Part shown: in pieces, positions 27,701 to 36,871 of the stretch | Position numbering within the stretch: position 1 is the stretch's first letter | Layout: every line of letters starts with the position of its first letter | NCBI RefSeq assembly: GCF_001311865.1 | Contig: NZ_BBCD01000029.1 | Location: 1 to 36,871 of the forward strand | DNA from: Piscibacillus salipiscarius JCM 13188 | GTDB taxonomy: Bacteria > Bacillota > Bacilli > Bacillales > Alkalibacillaceae | Length of the DNA: 36,871 nt | Direction: 5' to 3' | Program-made: the position numbers and the translations under genes | Notes under the pieces: generated by a model | Databases searched by the model: none | The model's input: only the letters and a program-made list of their open reading frames with translations | Told to the model about the DNA's origin: nothing

Positions 27701-27958
27701 TTGAAAAGAATCGTGATTTTAATGACCTTAAGCCTATCTATTATAATTTCTGGTTGTTCAAAAGAGCCATTAATCACTGAAGAATACTCGGTTATGCAGG
27801 TGTACATGGATGAAAAACTCATATACGAAACCAAAGATCAAGAGGAAATTGATGACGCCATTCATCAAATCAATACAGAATCACGAGAAACTACCTACGA
27901 GATGTCACTCCTTGAACCGGATGGGAAGATTATCTTTAAAAATAATCAAGAAGTTTAA
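27701..27958 (+). CDS. Small lipoprotein, function unknown
   Basis: 85 aa. MKRIVILMTLSLSIII then SGC: lipobox ISGC with lipidated Cys19. The rest is acidic and hydrophilic, with DEKLIYETKDQEEIDDAIHQ. The TTG at 27701 has AAGGGGTG upstream. It lies 42 bases after cadA and may be read from the same transcript, but no metal-binding residues are evident. I do not recognise the family. Confidence 0.7.
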   Translation: MKRIVILMTLSLSIIISGCSKEPLITEEYSVMQVYMDEKLIYETKDQEEIDDAIHQINTESRETTYEMSLLEPDGKIIFKNNQEV

Positions 27959-28057
27959 CCGTCCACTTATATGAAAGTGGTTCAATAACGATTAATGAAT
28001 ATCTTGTTAATACTTCATTCGAGTTCCTTAATAAATAGATTAATTAACGCTATTTTT

Positions 28058-28102
28058 AAAAAAAGATGAAACTAGCCATACATAGCTAGTTTCATCTTTT
28101 TT
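28058..28102. terminator. Bidirectional terminator between the lipoprotein and hypothetical genes
   Basis: GATGAAACTAGC (28065-28076) pairs with GCTAGTTTCATC (28085-28096), flanked by an A run and a T run, so the stem reaches 18 bp. It serves both convergent genes. Confidence 0.9.
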
Positions 28103-28310
28103 AATACTCTTTTTCTTCCCCGGCTTTTTTAGAAGTATCTGTTTCAAGGTCATTTTCTTCAACCTTTTCATACTCATCTAACTTTCCAACCTCTTGAACA
28201 CTCCTATTCGTTTTTCGGGAACCAAATTTGTGGGAAGCTGTACCGTACACACCCATTCCACCTAATTTTATATTAATATCTTCTTGGTACTGCTCTTCTT
28301 TATCATCCAT
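28101..28310 (-). CDS. Hypothetical hydrophilic protein
   Basis: 69 aa, highly charged, no hydrophobic segment: MDDKEEQYQEDINIKLGG, then a Gly/Ser/Lys-rich middle (GTASHKFGSRKTNR) and an acidic end. AAGGTGG gives a good ribosome site. A possible promoter lies at 28340-28367 and a strong terminator overlaps the stop, which supports a real monocistronic gene. I do not recognise it; the composition suggests a disordered protein, perhaps a small spore or stress protein, but that is only a guess. Confidence 0.65.
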   Translation of the reverse strand: MDDKEEQYQEDINIKLGGMGVYGTASHKFGSRKTNRSVQEVGKLDEYEKVEENDLETDTSKKAGEEKEY

Positions 28311-28339
28311 AATAGAACCACCTTAGGAATTATTAATCA

Positions 28340-28367
28340 ATCATATTATTCGAGTGTATCTTAACAA
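28340..28367 (-). promoter_or_regulatory. Putative promoter of the hypothetical gene
   Basis: TTGTTA (28367-28362), 16-base spacer and TATGAT (28345-28340) on the minus strand, 30 bases before the ATG at 28310. Confidence 0.45.
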
Positions 28368-28397
28368 ATATACGTTGATTCTAAAGAAGGGCAAATT

Positions 28398-29463
28398 TTA
28401 AACTTTGATTGAATTGATGATGTTAGTCACTTCATTTACAAATGTTTTCATGTCATCTTCACTGCCGATTGAAATTCTTAAGTAGTCTTCTAGATTTTCA
28501 AAAAAACGAATGTATATCTCTTGTTGTTTCAAGGTTTCATATAACTCTTTTGCAGTTATTTTAGTTGGCTTAACAAACAAGAAATTTGTTTGAGATGGAA
28601 TCACCTCAAACTCTAAATGTTCAAGCTCTTGCTTGGTCCATTCTCGAGTTTCAATGATTTGATTTAATGTTTGATCATAATATATATCATCTTTCATTGC
28701 TGCTTCAGCACCAGCCAAAGTTATGCGATTGATCGTGTAAGAGTTAAATGAGTTTTTAATTCGTTCAAGCCCTTCAATAAGTTCTGAACTTCCAATGGCA
28801 TAACCTAAACGAATGCCAGCTAATGCATGTGACTTTGATAACGTGCGCGTAATAAGAACATTGGGATATTTTTTAGTCAATGGAACAGCCGTATCAGCAC
28901 CAAAATCCACATAAGCTTCATCGATGATTATGACTTGATTTGGATTACGCTTAATAATAGACTCAACCTCATTCAAGTTTAAAGCGATCCCAGTTGGTGC
29001 ATTGGGATTTGGAAATATGACTCCACCAATGGACTCACACATACCCTCTACATCTATTGAAAAATCATCTTTTAAAGGAACTGTTTGATAGGGAATATCA
29101 TAAAGCTTTGCATAAACTGGATAGAAACTATACGTGATCTCTGGAAACTTAATGGCTTCATTCGGCTCAAAAAAACGCTTGAAACGCAAAAGCCAACACT
29201 TCATCTGAGCCATTACCGACAAATACATTTTCAGGTTCTATGTCTTCCCTTTTTGCAATGACTTTCCTAAGCGAATCCACAGTCGGACTCGGATATTTTC
29301 TTAAGTCATCGTTAACTGCGAATTGCATCGCTTCCAAAGCTTTGGGTGATGGTGGATAGGGATTTTCATTAGTATTCAGCTTTATTACATTGGTTTCATT
29401 TGGCTGCTCACCAGGTACATATGGCTTCGTTTTTCGAACCGTACTGCTCCAGAACTTACTCAT
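28398..29463 (-). CDS. hisC: Histidinol-phosphate aminotransferase (one frameshift)
   Basis: 354 aa after repair. PLP-dependent aminotransferase with [56 protein letters not shown] and the PLP lysine in [17 protein letters not shown]. The break is the seven-A run 29169-29175, where one base is extra. ATG 29463 follows AAAGGGGA two bases after the hisI stop. In B. subtilis hisC is in the trp operon; here it closes the his operon. Confidence 0.93.
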
Positions 29464-29465
29464 GT

Positions 29466-30079
29466 TTAGTCCCCTTTCATTCTCTTCGTTAACTCTTCTT
29501 TCACACGTTCTACAGGTAAATCTTTTTCAGCTAACAATACAAGAATGTGGTAAGTTAAATCCGCGATTTCCATAGCCAGATTTTCATTGTCATTATTTTT
29601 CGCACCAATAATGACTTCACTCGATTCCTCGCCGACTTTCTTTAAAATCTTATCGATCCCTTCATCGAATAAATAGTTCGTATAAGACCCTTCCTTAGGA
29701 TTATCACGTCGATCTTTAACCGCTTTGTATACATGATGCACGACTTCACGACTGAACGCCGGCTCCTCTCCTAAATCGATGTCACGGTAAAAACAGCTTC
29801 GCTCTCCCGTATGACATGCAGCTCCTATTTGCTCAACTTGAAGCAAAATCGTATCTTGGTCGCAGTCATAGCTCATGTTTTTGACGGTTTGAGTGTTTCC
29901 AGATGTAGCACCCTTTTTCCAAAGTTCTTGCCTGCTTCGGCTATAAAACCATGATGACTTCGTTTCTTTCGTTTTTGCAAAGCCTCTTCATTCATATAAG
30001 CAAGCATTAACACTTCGCCAGTTTTATAATCTTGAACAATCGCCGGGATTAATCCTTCTTCATTAAATTTAAATTCCAT
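29466..30079 (-). CDS. hisI: Bifunctional phosphoribosyl-AMP cyclohydrolase/phosphoribosyl-ATP pyrophosphatase (one frameshift)
   Basis: 204 aa after repair, fused HisI-HisE. HisI part: [13 protein letters not shown], then after repair of one missing base in the T run 29972-29976 [26 protein letters not shown] and the zinc ligands DCDQDT and [10 protein letters not shown]. HisE part: [20 protein letters not shown] plus [10 protein letters not shown]. It catalyses steps two and three of the pathway. ATG 30079, ribosome site inside the hisF end. Confidence 0.93.
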
Positions 30080-30083
30080 TAAA

Positions 30084-30838
30084 TCACCCTAACCTTATTG
30101 GTAAACCTTCATTAGATAAATATTGCTTTAGTTCTTTTATTTCAATTTCACCAAAATGAAAAACGGAAGCTGCTAGAGCCGCATCGGCGCCTTTCTTTAG
30201 AACGTCACAAAAGTGCTCTTTCTTCCCTGCTCCACCCGAGGCAATAACAGGGACGTTAACAATTGTGCCAACTGACGCGTAACTTCTACGTTATAGCCTG
30301 TTTTGACACCGTCTGCATTCATGACATTAAGCACAATTTCTCCAGCACCACGCTCGACGCCTTCTTTAGCCCAATCAAAAAGCCTTAAGCCTGTATCTTT
30401 ACGTCCTCCTTGGACAAACACTCTCCATTTACCATCAATCAACTTCGTATCAATCGATAGCACTACGCATTGGTTGCCAAACCACCCTGCCGCTTCATTA
30501 ATTAAGTTAGGATTTTTCACAGCTGCACTGTTAATAGAAACTTTATCAGCACCAGCATTTAGAACGGTACGAAAATCCTCAGTGGTCGCAATTCCGCCTC
30601 CCACTGTAAATGGAATGTGAACCTCTTCTGCAACTTGCTTAACTACGTCTAGAAATATAGACCGCTTTTCATAAGAAGCTGTAATGTCATAAAACACAAG
30701 CTCATCTACACCAAGTTCGCTATATCTTTTACCCAACTCAACTGGATCATCAACATCTCGAATATTTTGGAATTGCGTTCCTTTAACGACGCGGCCGTCA
30801 CGTACATCTAAACAAGGAATAATTCGTTTAGCTAACAT
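30084..30838 (-). CDS. hisF: Imidazole glycerol phosphate synthase subunit HisF (one frameshift)
   Basis: 251 aa after repair. (beta-alpha)8 barrel with [32 protein letters not shown] and, after repair of a missing G at 30260, [20 protein letters not shown] and [15 protein letters not shown]. With HisH it makes imidazole glycerol phosphate and AICAR. The ATG overlaps the hisA stop by one base. Confidence 0.94.
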
Positions 30839-31545
30839 TAAACTTCCTCCATTACAGCTTTCAAATCGATTCTTCCTTCATATAACGCTTTTCCAATAAT
30901 AGCCCCGTAAATGCCCATTCCACTTAAAGCTTGGATATCATCCATACTTGTGACGCCACCTGAGGCAATCACATCTATGGACGTGGCGTCATTCATATAA
31001 TTTAATTCTTGTAAATTAGGACCTTGTAGCATTCCGTCCTTTGAGATATCTGTATAAACAATGGTTTGAACACCTGCACCCTCTAATTCTTTTACGAAAT
31101 CAAGTGCTCTTAAAGTGGATGTCTCTGTCCAGCCATCAGTTGCCACATAGCCGTCTCTAGCATCCACTGACACTACTACTTGTTCACCGAAGTGTTCCAC
31201 AGAACGTTTAACGAAATCAGGCTCTTTCACAGCAGCTGTACCTAGAATCACACGTTTCACTCCAATTTCGAGTAGTTCTACGATTCTAGCATCAGTTCGA
31301 ATACCACCACCAACTTGGATCGGCACCTCAACTTCTTGAACAATTTGTTTGATGACCTCTAAGTTATTGGAAGGATTACCTTTAGCTGCATCTAAATCTA
31401 CGATGTGTAAGTATGTGGCTCCTTCGTTCACCCAGCGCCTCGCCATTTCTACCGGATTTCCGTACTGAGTTTCTTGGTCATAGTCACCTTGTAATAGCCG
31501 AACACTTTGCTGATTTCTAATATCAATTGCTGGAAATATATTCAC
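30838..31545 (-). CDS. hisA: ProFAR isomerase HisA
   Basis: 235 aa barrel. MNIFPAIDIRNQQSVRLLQG, VDLDAAKG, QVGGGIRTDA and YTDISKDGMLQGPN carry the catalytic aspartates and phosphate sites. The start is GTG at 31545, overlapping the hisH stop (CGTGA). Intact; overlaps with both neighbours imply coupling. Confidence 0.95.
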   Translation of the reverse strand: MNIFPAIDIRNQQSVRLLQGDYDQETQYGNPVEMARRWVNEGATYLHIVDLDAAKGNPSNNLEVIKQIVQEVEVPIQVGGGIRTDARIVELLEIGVKRVILGTAAVKEPDFVKRSVEHFGEQVVVSVDARDGYVATDGWTETSTLRALDFVKELEGAGVQTIVYTDISKDGMLQGPNLQELNYMNDATSIDVIASGGVTSMDDIQALSGMGIYGAIIGKALYEGRIDLKAVMEEV

Positions 31546-32159
31546 GAGTCACCATCTCCCCGAAGTTTTTTTAAGAGCTGCATCCCGACTTTAGAACTCT
31601 TCTCTGGGTGGAATTGCATGCCAATGATTTGTTCTCTCATCACTGCTGATGTAAACATTTGACCATAATCAGTGGAGAACAGAATATCCTTTGCTTCTTT
31701 TGGCTTTGCGAAAAAGAATGAACAAAATAGACATAATCCCTATCCTGAATACTCCTAGTCATAGGATGTTTCCTGTAATGATTAGCTATTTCAAGCTCGT
31801 TCCAACCCATATGAGGAACTTTTAAATCTGGTTTAAATTCAACAATCTCACCAGGTATTAACCCTAATCCAGTGTGCTCACCGTGCTCATAGCTTCGATC
31901 AAATAACAACTGCATTCCTAAACATATCCCAAGCAGTGGTTTACCCAAAGCCACTTCCTCTACTATTTTGTGATCAAACCCTTTTTCTCGTAACTCATTC
32001 ATAGCGTGACCAAACGCGCCAACACCTGGCAAAATCATTCCTTTAGCTTCAACTAAATCATCTGGATTGTCAGTTATATAAGAATCTAGCTCTAAAAGGT
32101 CAAGGGCGTGCTTCACATTTTTTTAAGTTACCTGCGCCGTAATCAATAATGGCAATCAT
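31542..32159 (-). CDS. hisH: Imidazole glycerol phosphate synthase subunit HisH (two frameshifts)
   Basis: 205 aa after repair. Class I glutamine amidotransferase: MIAIIDYGAGNLKNVKHAL at the start, oxyanion PGVGAF, nucleophile in GICLGMQLLF and GMQFHPEKS with the catalytic His and Glu. Breaks: one base extra in the seven-T run 32118-32124, and one base missing in the A run 31711-31715 (repaired to VHSFFAKPKEAKDILFST). ATG 32159 overlaps the hisB stop (ATGA). Confidence 0.93.
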
Positions 32160-32743
32160 GATAACGTCCCTTTCGTTGATGGTACCTCTCCGTCAGGATT
32201 TACGATCATCAATGCATCATTTAACACCCTGCCAAACCCTTTAAAAATTGACTCTATGATGTGGTGACTATTTTGGCCGTGAATTAATTTAATGTGTAAC
32301 GTAATTCCTGCTTGATTAACGAAGGCACGGAAAAATTCTTCAACGAGTTCTGTATCAAAGTTACCGACTTTCTCTGGTAAACCATTCACATCAAAAACTA
32401 AATAAGGACGATTGGAGACATCAACTGATACTAAACTTAATGATTCATCCATTGGTGTGAAATCAGATGCATAGCGTTTAATGCCTTTCTTATCTCCAAT
32501 TGCTTCTTTTAATGCTTGACCTAAAACGATGCCGACATCTTCAACCGTATGATGCTGATCAACATTTAAATCGCCACTCGCTTTCACATTAAGCCCAAAC
32601 TGTCCGTGCGCCGCAAATAGCGTCAACATATGATTAAAGAAGCCAACCCCAGTGTCAATGGCAGCTTGAATTGAATCATCAATGGTTAAACTTAAATCGA
32701 TTTTTGTTTCCGTAGTATCACGTTTAATCGTTGCTTGTCGCAT
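32156..32743 (-). CDS. hisB: Imidazoleglycerol-phosphate dehydratase
   Basis: 195 aa monofunctional HisB. HMLTLFAAHGQFGL, QHHTVEDVGI and NSHHIIESIFKGFGR are the metal-binding HHxxE repeats. AGGAGAGGTG precedes the ATG. Intact. Confidence 0.96.
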   Translation of the reverse strand: MRQATIKRDTTETKIDLSLTIDDSIQAAIDTGVGFFNHMLTLFAAHGQFGLNVKASGDLNVDQHHTVEDVGIVLGQALKEAIGDKKGIKRYASDFTPMDESLSLVSVDVSNRPYLVFDVNGLPEKVGNFDTELVEEFFRAFVNQAGITLHIKLIHGQNSHHIIESIFKGFGRVLNDALMIVNPDGEVPSTKGTLS

Positions 32744-32757
32744 CGTTTCACCTCTCC

Positions 32758-34041
32758 TTATTCAAACCGTTTACGTATGGAAGCTCCATGGCCATCTAGC
32801 CCCTCTTCGTCAGCAAATCGTTCAATCTTATTTGCCGCTTCACGTAGAGCATCTTGATCATAATGAATAACACTCGATTTTTTCATAAAATCATATACGC
32901 CAAGTGGTGATGAAAACTTCGCTGTACCATTGGTTGGAAGCGTATGGTTAGGGCCAGCCCAATAATCTCCTAATGGTTCTGGTGAATATTCTCCTAAAAA
33001 TATAGCTCCAGCATTTCTCACACTACTTAATTTTTCAAATGGATTCCTAACGAGTAATTCTAAGTGCTCTGGAGCAAGTTCATTAACTAGGTCAAATCCA
33101 ACTTGGAGATCAGAGACGACATATATAGCACCTTGATTAAATAGTGAATGCTGCAATATATGTTTTCGCGTTCTTTCTTCCATTTGTCTATTAACCTCAT
33201 CTTTAACGTTAGTTGCAACCTGGTGTGAATCTGTGACTAAGATTGCAGAAGCCATTTCATCGTGCTCAGCTTGTGCAATTAAGTCGGCTGCAATCAAGGT
33301 AGGATTTGCCGTTTTATCAGCAACGACACACACCTCACTCGGTCCAGCAATCATATCAATCCCAACATCTCCAAAGACATATTTTTTAGCGCGGGCGACA
33401 AAAGCGTTACCTGGCCCAGTAATTTTATAAACAGGTTTTAGATGTTTGATTCCATATGCTAGTGTTGCAATCCCATGAGCACCACCGACTTTTAGAATTT
33501 GAGTCGCTCCAGCAAGCTTAGACGCAGCAATGGTTAACGGGTTAACTTTTCCGTCTGCTCCAACCGGCGTTGTGACGATGATCTCATTGGCTCCAGCTAC
33601 TTTTGCAGGTACTACATTCATTAAAACGGTAGAAGGGTATACAGCCTTTCCACCCGGCACATAGATACCTACACGTTCTATAGGGGTCACCTGTTGACCT
33701 AACCAAACACCTGAGGCTTCATGGTGGTACCACGATTTTTCTTTCTGAAGGGCATGGTACTTCTCAATATTGGCTTTTGCCTCTTCTAATAGTTTAATAA
33801 AATTAGGATCAACCGTTTCTAATGCTGCTTGAATCTCTTCGTCACTCACGATGATTGAGTCAACTTCTGCCCCATCAAGCTCTTTTATATAATTTAATAC
33901 TGCAGGTTCGCCATTTAGTTTAATGTCATCTACGATAGATTGAACCTTTTCATCAATGTCTGTTAAATCTTGGCTTTCTCTTTGCTTTCGTGCTCTTGCG
34001 ATTTGGTTAAGGTCATTATAAGTAATCTGTTGGATTTGCAT
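32758..34041 (-). CDS. hisD: Histidinol dehydrogenase
   Basis: 427 aa. YVPGGKAVYPSTVLMNVVPA, GGAHGIATLAYG, ITGPGNAFVARAK, AGPSEVCVVAD, AEHDEMASAI and APEHLELL match HisD, the NAD-linked last step. ATG 34041 has AAAGGGTG at good spacing; the in-frame GTG at 34050 overlaps the hisG stop but has no spaced ribosome site. Intact. Confidence 0.96.
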   Translation of the reverse strand: MQIQQITYNDLNQIARARKQRESQDLTDIDEKVQSIVDDIKLNGEPAVLNYIKELDGAEVDSIIVSDEEIQAALETVDPNFIKLLEEAKANIEKYHALQKEKSWYHHEASGVWLGQQVTPIERVGIYVPGGKAVYPSTVLMNVVPAKVAGANEIIVTTPVGADGKVNPLTIAASKLAGATQILKVGGAHGIATLAYGIKHLKPVYKITGPGNAFVARAKKYVFGDVGIDMIAGPSEVCVVADKTANPTLIAADLIAQAEHDEMASAILVTDSHQVATNVKDEVNRQMEERTRKHILQHSLFNQGAIYVVSDLQVGFDLVNELAPEHLELLVRNPFEKLSSVRNAGAIFLGEYSPEPLGDYWAGPNHTLPTNGTAKFSSPLGVYDFMKKSSVIHYDQDALREAANKIERFADEEGLDGHGASIRKRFE

Positions 34042-34046
34042 ATTGC

Positions 34047-34686
34047 TCACCCTTTCGTAACGGTTAAGGTCTCTTTAATTTTCTGGACAAGTGGTAAAAG
34101 TTCTTGACTCTTTGTTTTATAACTTGCCTTATTAACAACTAACCTAGCACTGATCGGGTACATATGCTCTAACACATCAAGACCGTTCTCTTTTAACGTA
34201 CGCCCAGTTTCAACGATATCGACAATGACATCAGAAAGACCAACAAGTGGCGCTAGTTCAACAGAACCGTTTAATTTAATTGTTTCGATTTGTCTTCCTT
34301 TTTCCTGAAAAAACATCGTTGTCACTCTTGGATACTTTGTTGCAACAGATAGTTTTACAGCCTGATTTAAGTCAAAGCCCTTCTTACCTGCAACGGCGAA
34401 TTGACAAGTTCCGAAACCTAAATCAACGAGTTCAAACACATTTGCATTTGCTTCAAGTAACGTATCCTTTCCCGCTATGCCGAGATCGGCTGCTCCATTT
34501 TCAACATAAGTCGCCACATCTAATGCTTTAACTAATATAATTTCATATTGCTCGCAATCACTTGGTAAAATAAGCTTTCGGCTATCTTCTTCATAGGCAG
34601 AAAAACGGATGCCAGCTTCTTTAAAAAATGTTTATACTTTCATCCGCTAGCCTTCCTTTTGTGAGAGCAATTTTAACCTTCGCCAT
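34047..34686 (-). CDS. hisG: ATP phosphoribosyltransferase, short form (one frameshift)
   Basis: 212 aa after repair. ALTKGRLADES at the start, SRKLILPSDCEQYEIILVKA, DVATYVENGAADLGIAGKDT, and LNGSVELAPLVGLSDVIVDI. The short form lacks the regulatory domain and needs HisZ, the next gene upstream. The break is the six-A run 34623-34628; one base is extra. ATG 34686 lies inside the hisZ 3' end, with GGTAGGTG upstream, so the two subunits are coupled. Confidence 0.93.
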
Positions 34687-35897
34687 AGCGCCGTTCACCT
34701 ACCTTACTTATTAAATCTTCTTGTGTATGGAATGTTTGCTCTTCAGTACCATATTTGATAACTTTTTGATCTAAATCAACCATGACCGAACTGTCTTGAT
34801 TGCTAAACAAATCGACAATCCACCCTTGTTCTCTTAGAATGCGTGCTAAATTGAATGATTTCGTTTTATCCTCGCTATTAATTGAGAGCTTTAAGTTCTC
34901 GTTTTCAAGCTGAACACCTTGCTGTGTTAATACATCTATTAATTGATCAATATAGACGCCAAATCCGATTGCATCAACTTTTAAACCAAATTCTTCCGTT
35001 AAATGATCATACCGCCCGCCTTGAATAACTGAACGTCCAAAGTTTTCAACGAATCCTTGGAACATTATACCCGTGTAATAGTTCAATTGATTAACGAGTC
35101 CTAAATCAACCGAAATAAAGTTAGATAATCCAAGTTTGTCTAGCTGATCGACTACCCATTCTAAATCTTTTATAGAATCTAACATGCCATGATTAAATGA
35201 AAGTTCTTTAGCTCTATTAAAAACCTCCCGAGGTTCCCCAAAAAGGTTAGTTAAATTTAGAAGAACTTGCTTAACTCGATCATCAACACCGTTTTTAGTC
35301 AGTACCGCTTCAAGTTCAAATTCATTTTTTGTTCTAGTTTTTGCTGAATTTCCCTTTGAACTTGGTTTGGTAATTCAACCTCTTTCATCAGTGACTGGAA
35401 AAAGCTTGCCTGACCTAAATCAATTTGAAGATATTTTAGTCCTGTAGCCTTTAACGATTCGATTGCAAGTGAAATCATCTCAACATCGATATACAAATCC
35501 TTATTGCCAAAGCACTCTACCCCTAACTGTGTGAAAGACCTTGAAAATACATCTGAGTCACCATTTGCATCCTAAAGATATTTGTGACATATGATAGTTT
35601 TTCAAATTTAACCGGATCTTTTGAATTCGCCACCATTCGCGCAATCGGAATCGTTGCATCTGGACGCAAGACAAGAATCTTTCCGTCATGATCAATTAAC
35701 TTAATCATTTGATCTGTATCCATTGTTCCTGGCATATTCATAAACAGGTCGTAGTATTCAAAAGTAGGCGTTTGAATTGGCTTAAACCCGTGTAATTTAG
35801 TTACTCGATTGATTTGATCGGTAACATATTCTTTTTTTTCGTAATCATTGGAGTATAAATCGGCGACACCTTGTGGTAATTGTTTTCCGAAATTCAT
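34673..35897 (-). CDS. hisZ: ATP phosphoribosyltransferase regulatory subunit HisZ (two frameshifts)
   Basis: 408 aa after repair; class II HisRS-like. GVADLYSNDYEKKEYVTDQI, TPTFEYYDLFM, VLRPDATIPIARM, then FTQLGVECFGNKDLYIDVE and GLVNQLNYYTGIMFQGFV, and VIQGGRYDHL. One base is missing at each of 35564-35566 and the T run 35325-35330. It lacks an anticodon-binding domain. First gene of the his operon; ATG 35897 follows GGGAG. Confidence 0.92.
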
Positions 35898-35959
35898 CAC
35901 TAACTCCCTTTATCACTCTATTTGTTTATCACTTTATCAGATTAAAGTTATTGTTTATT

Positions 35960-35988
35960 ATTTTAATGTCTGTACATCAGTCTGTCAA
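35960..35988 (-). promoter_or_regulatory. SigA promoter of the his operon
   Basis: TTGACA (35988-35983), 17-base spacer and TAAAAT (35965-35960) on the minus strand. The spacer and -35 edge hold a direct repeat ACAGAC-N6-ACAGAC. The leader of about 55 bases is too short for a T-box. Confidence 0.85.
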
Positions 35989-36031
35989 CCTATTAGAATA
36001 AGATTTAAGATTAAAAGAGAGGAAGATCGAT

Positions 36032-36815
36032 ATGCACGATTTTCATATGCATTCTACTTTTTCAGCAGATTGTGATGCCCCTATGGAAAAGATGGCTGAT
36101 GCAGCTGTTAGAAAAGGCTTAACGTCTATCTGTTTTACAGACCATATTGATTATGATTATCCAGACCCATCCATTGTGTTTGACGTCAATTTAGATGAAT
36201 ATGCTAAGGCTCATAAGGCAGTTCATGATCAATTTTCTGGAAAACTAGATATTCGAAAAGGTATTGAACTTGGGATTCAGCCTCATTTAGTTAAACCATA
36301 TAATGAATTAACAAAGGAACAAATTTTGATTTATTATTCTCTCCATGCATTCAACTGACGGTAAGGACTTGCATTCTGGGAATCTGTTTAAGGATTGCAC
36401 ATTACACGAGGCGTACGACAAGTATTACACGGAGCTTTTGGATTGTGTGAAGCAATTTGAGGCATTCAGTATATTAGGTCATCTCGACTTAGTGACTCGT
36501 TATAAATTTGAAGATGGCGTTCACCACTTCCACGACGTGATAGAGGAAATTTTTAGAACGATCATTCCACGTGGACAAGGGATTGAGATTAACACGTCAG
36601 GTTACAAGTATAATATGAACCGCCTTTTACCCAGTCGAGATATACTAGAATTATACAAACAAATGGGCGGTGAAATCATCACAGTTGGCTCTGATGCGCA
36701 CAGACCTGAACGTGTTGGAGACCGAATTGATGAAGCATACGACTTGCTCAAGGATATAGGTTTTAATTATGTCACAACGTTTAAAGAACGAAAGCCAGAA
36801 TTTCATAAACTATAA
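36032..36815 (+). CDS. hisJ: PHP-type histidinol-phosphatase HisJ (frameshifted)
   Basis: About 261 aa after repair. PHP metal motifs HMHSTFSADC, CFTDHIDYD, HSTDGKDLHSG, LGHLDLVTRYK and GSDAHRPERVGDR. The frame breaks between about 36320 and 36340; either two T's are missing (giving FDFIILSMHST) or one base is extra. Removes phosphate from histidinol phosphate. AGAGGAAG precedes the ATG. Divergent from hisZ, so both can share control sequences in the 134-base gap. Confidence 0.9.
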
Positions 36816-36854
36816 AAAGTAGCGAATATATGATCTATAGTGGGGAATAAATTG

Positions 36855-36871
36855 ATGAAACTGGCGAATAA
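36855..36871 (+). CDS. Possible start of a further gene, cut by the window end
   Basis: ATG at 36855 with GGGGAA upstream and five open codons (MKLAN) before the window ends. Too short to identify. Confidence 0.2.

Noticed and set aside
27963..27984. Hairpin CCACTT/AAGTGG after the small lipoprotein gene as its terminator
   Set aside because: Only six base pairs and no T run; the strong stem at 28058-28102 serves better.
35898..35960. Histidine T-box or leader-peptide attenuator
   Set aside because: The leader is only about 55 bases, with no T-box sequence, no stem series and no histidine-rich open frame.

Overview
The window comes from an endospore-forming, low-GC Gram-positive bacterium of the family Bacillaceae. 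The evidence is the complete eight-gene sigB stress operon beside mazE/mazF-type ndoAI-ndoA, alr, a YdcC-type lipoprotein gene, acpS and a rhomboid gene, with tex, cmpA, sprT and a tRNA cluster on the other side. This is the gene order I know from the Bacillus subtilis alr-sigB-ydcK-trnS region. Sporulation genes (cmpA, a yppG-like coat gene, ydcC) and strong Shine-Dalgarno sites fit. The genus cannot be fixed from the sequence alone.

Layout. 1-1.2 kb: ten tRNA genes on the minus strand (Asn, Ser, Glu, Asp, Gln, Lys, Leu, Arg, Gly, Ile), apparently in four transcription units. 1.3-4.2 kb: sprT-like, cmpA (plus strand) and tex. 4.2-9.1 kb: rsbR-rsbS-rsbT-rsbU-rsbV-rsbW-sigB-rsbX with an internal SigB-type promoter before rsbV. 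9.4-13 kb: ndoAI-ndoA, alr, ydcC-like lipoprotein, acpS. 13-20.4 kb: accessory genes (rhomboid protease, EamA transporter, DegV, MFS transporter, YppG-like coat protein, a small glutaredoxin-like protein, MarR regulator, SAM methyltransferase, lipid kinase, a YwzA/GlsB-type membrane protein). 20.5-28.3 kb: LLM flavin monooxygenase, VOC protein, oligoendopeptidase F, an unusual 21-bp periodic repeat array, GNAT acetyltransferase, a cadC-cadA metal efflux operon, a small lipoprotein and a hydrophilic hypothetical protein. 28.4-35.9 kb: the histidine operon hisZ-G-D-B-H-A-F-I-C on the minus strand, with hisJ divergent from it (36.0-36.8 kb).

How genes connect. The SigB operon is a full partner-switching cascade: RsbR/RsbS stressosome, RsbT switch kinase, RsbU phosphatase, RsbV/RsbW, SigB, and RsbX feedback. 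A SigB-like promoter also precedes the YwzA/GlsB-type gene about 14 kb away, so a probable regulon member lies in the same window. The his genes, including hisC and the divergent hisJ, supply nearly the whole pathway.

Sequence quality. Twenty-four of about 44 protein genes, many of them housekeeping, carry one or more single-base indels, nearly all in mononucleotide runs. Repairing them restores expected lengths; for example tex returns to 719 aa, SigB to 262 and RsbT to 133. I infer draft-quality sequencing error rather than gene decay, and I annotate whole genes with the frameshift sites noted. All 15 sites in the first 10 kb are deletions and nearly all sites at 14-18 kb are insertions.

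I found no undescribed multi-gene defence or metabolic system here. The least explained element is the 21-bp periodic array at 24.26-24.55 kb, which runs into the 3' end of the GNAT gene.
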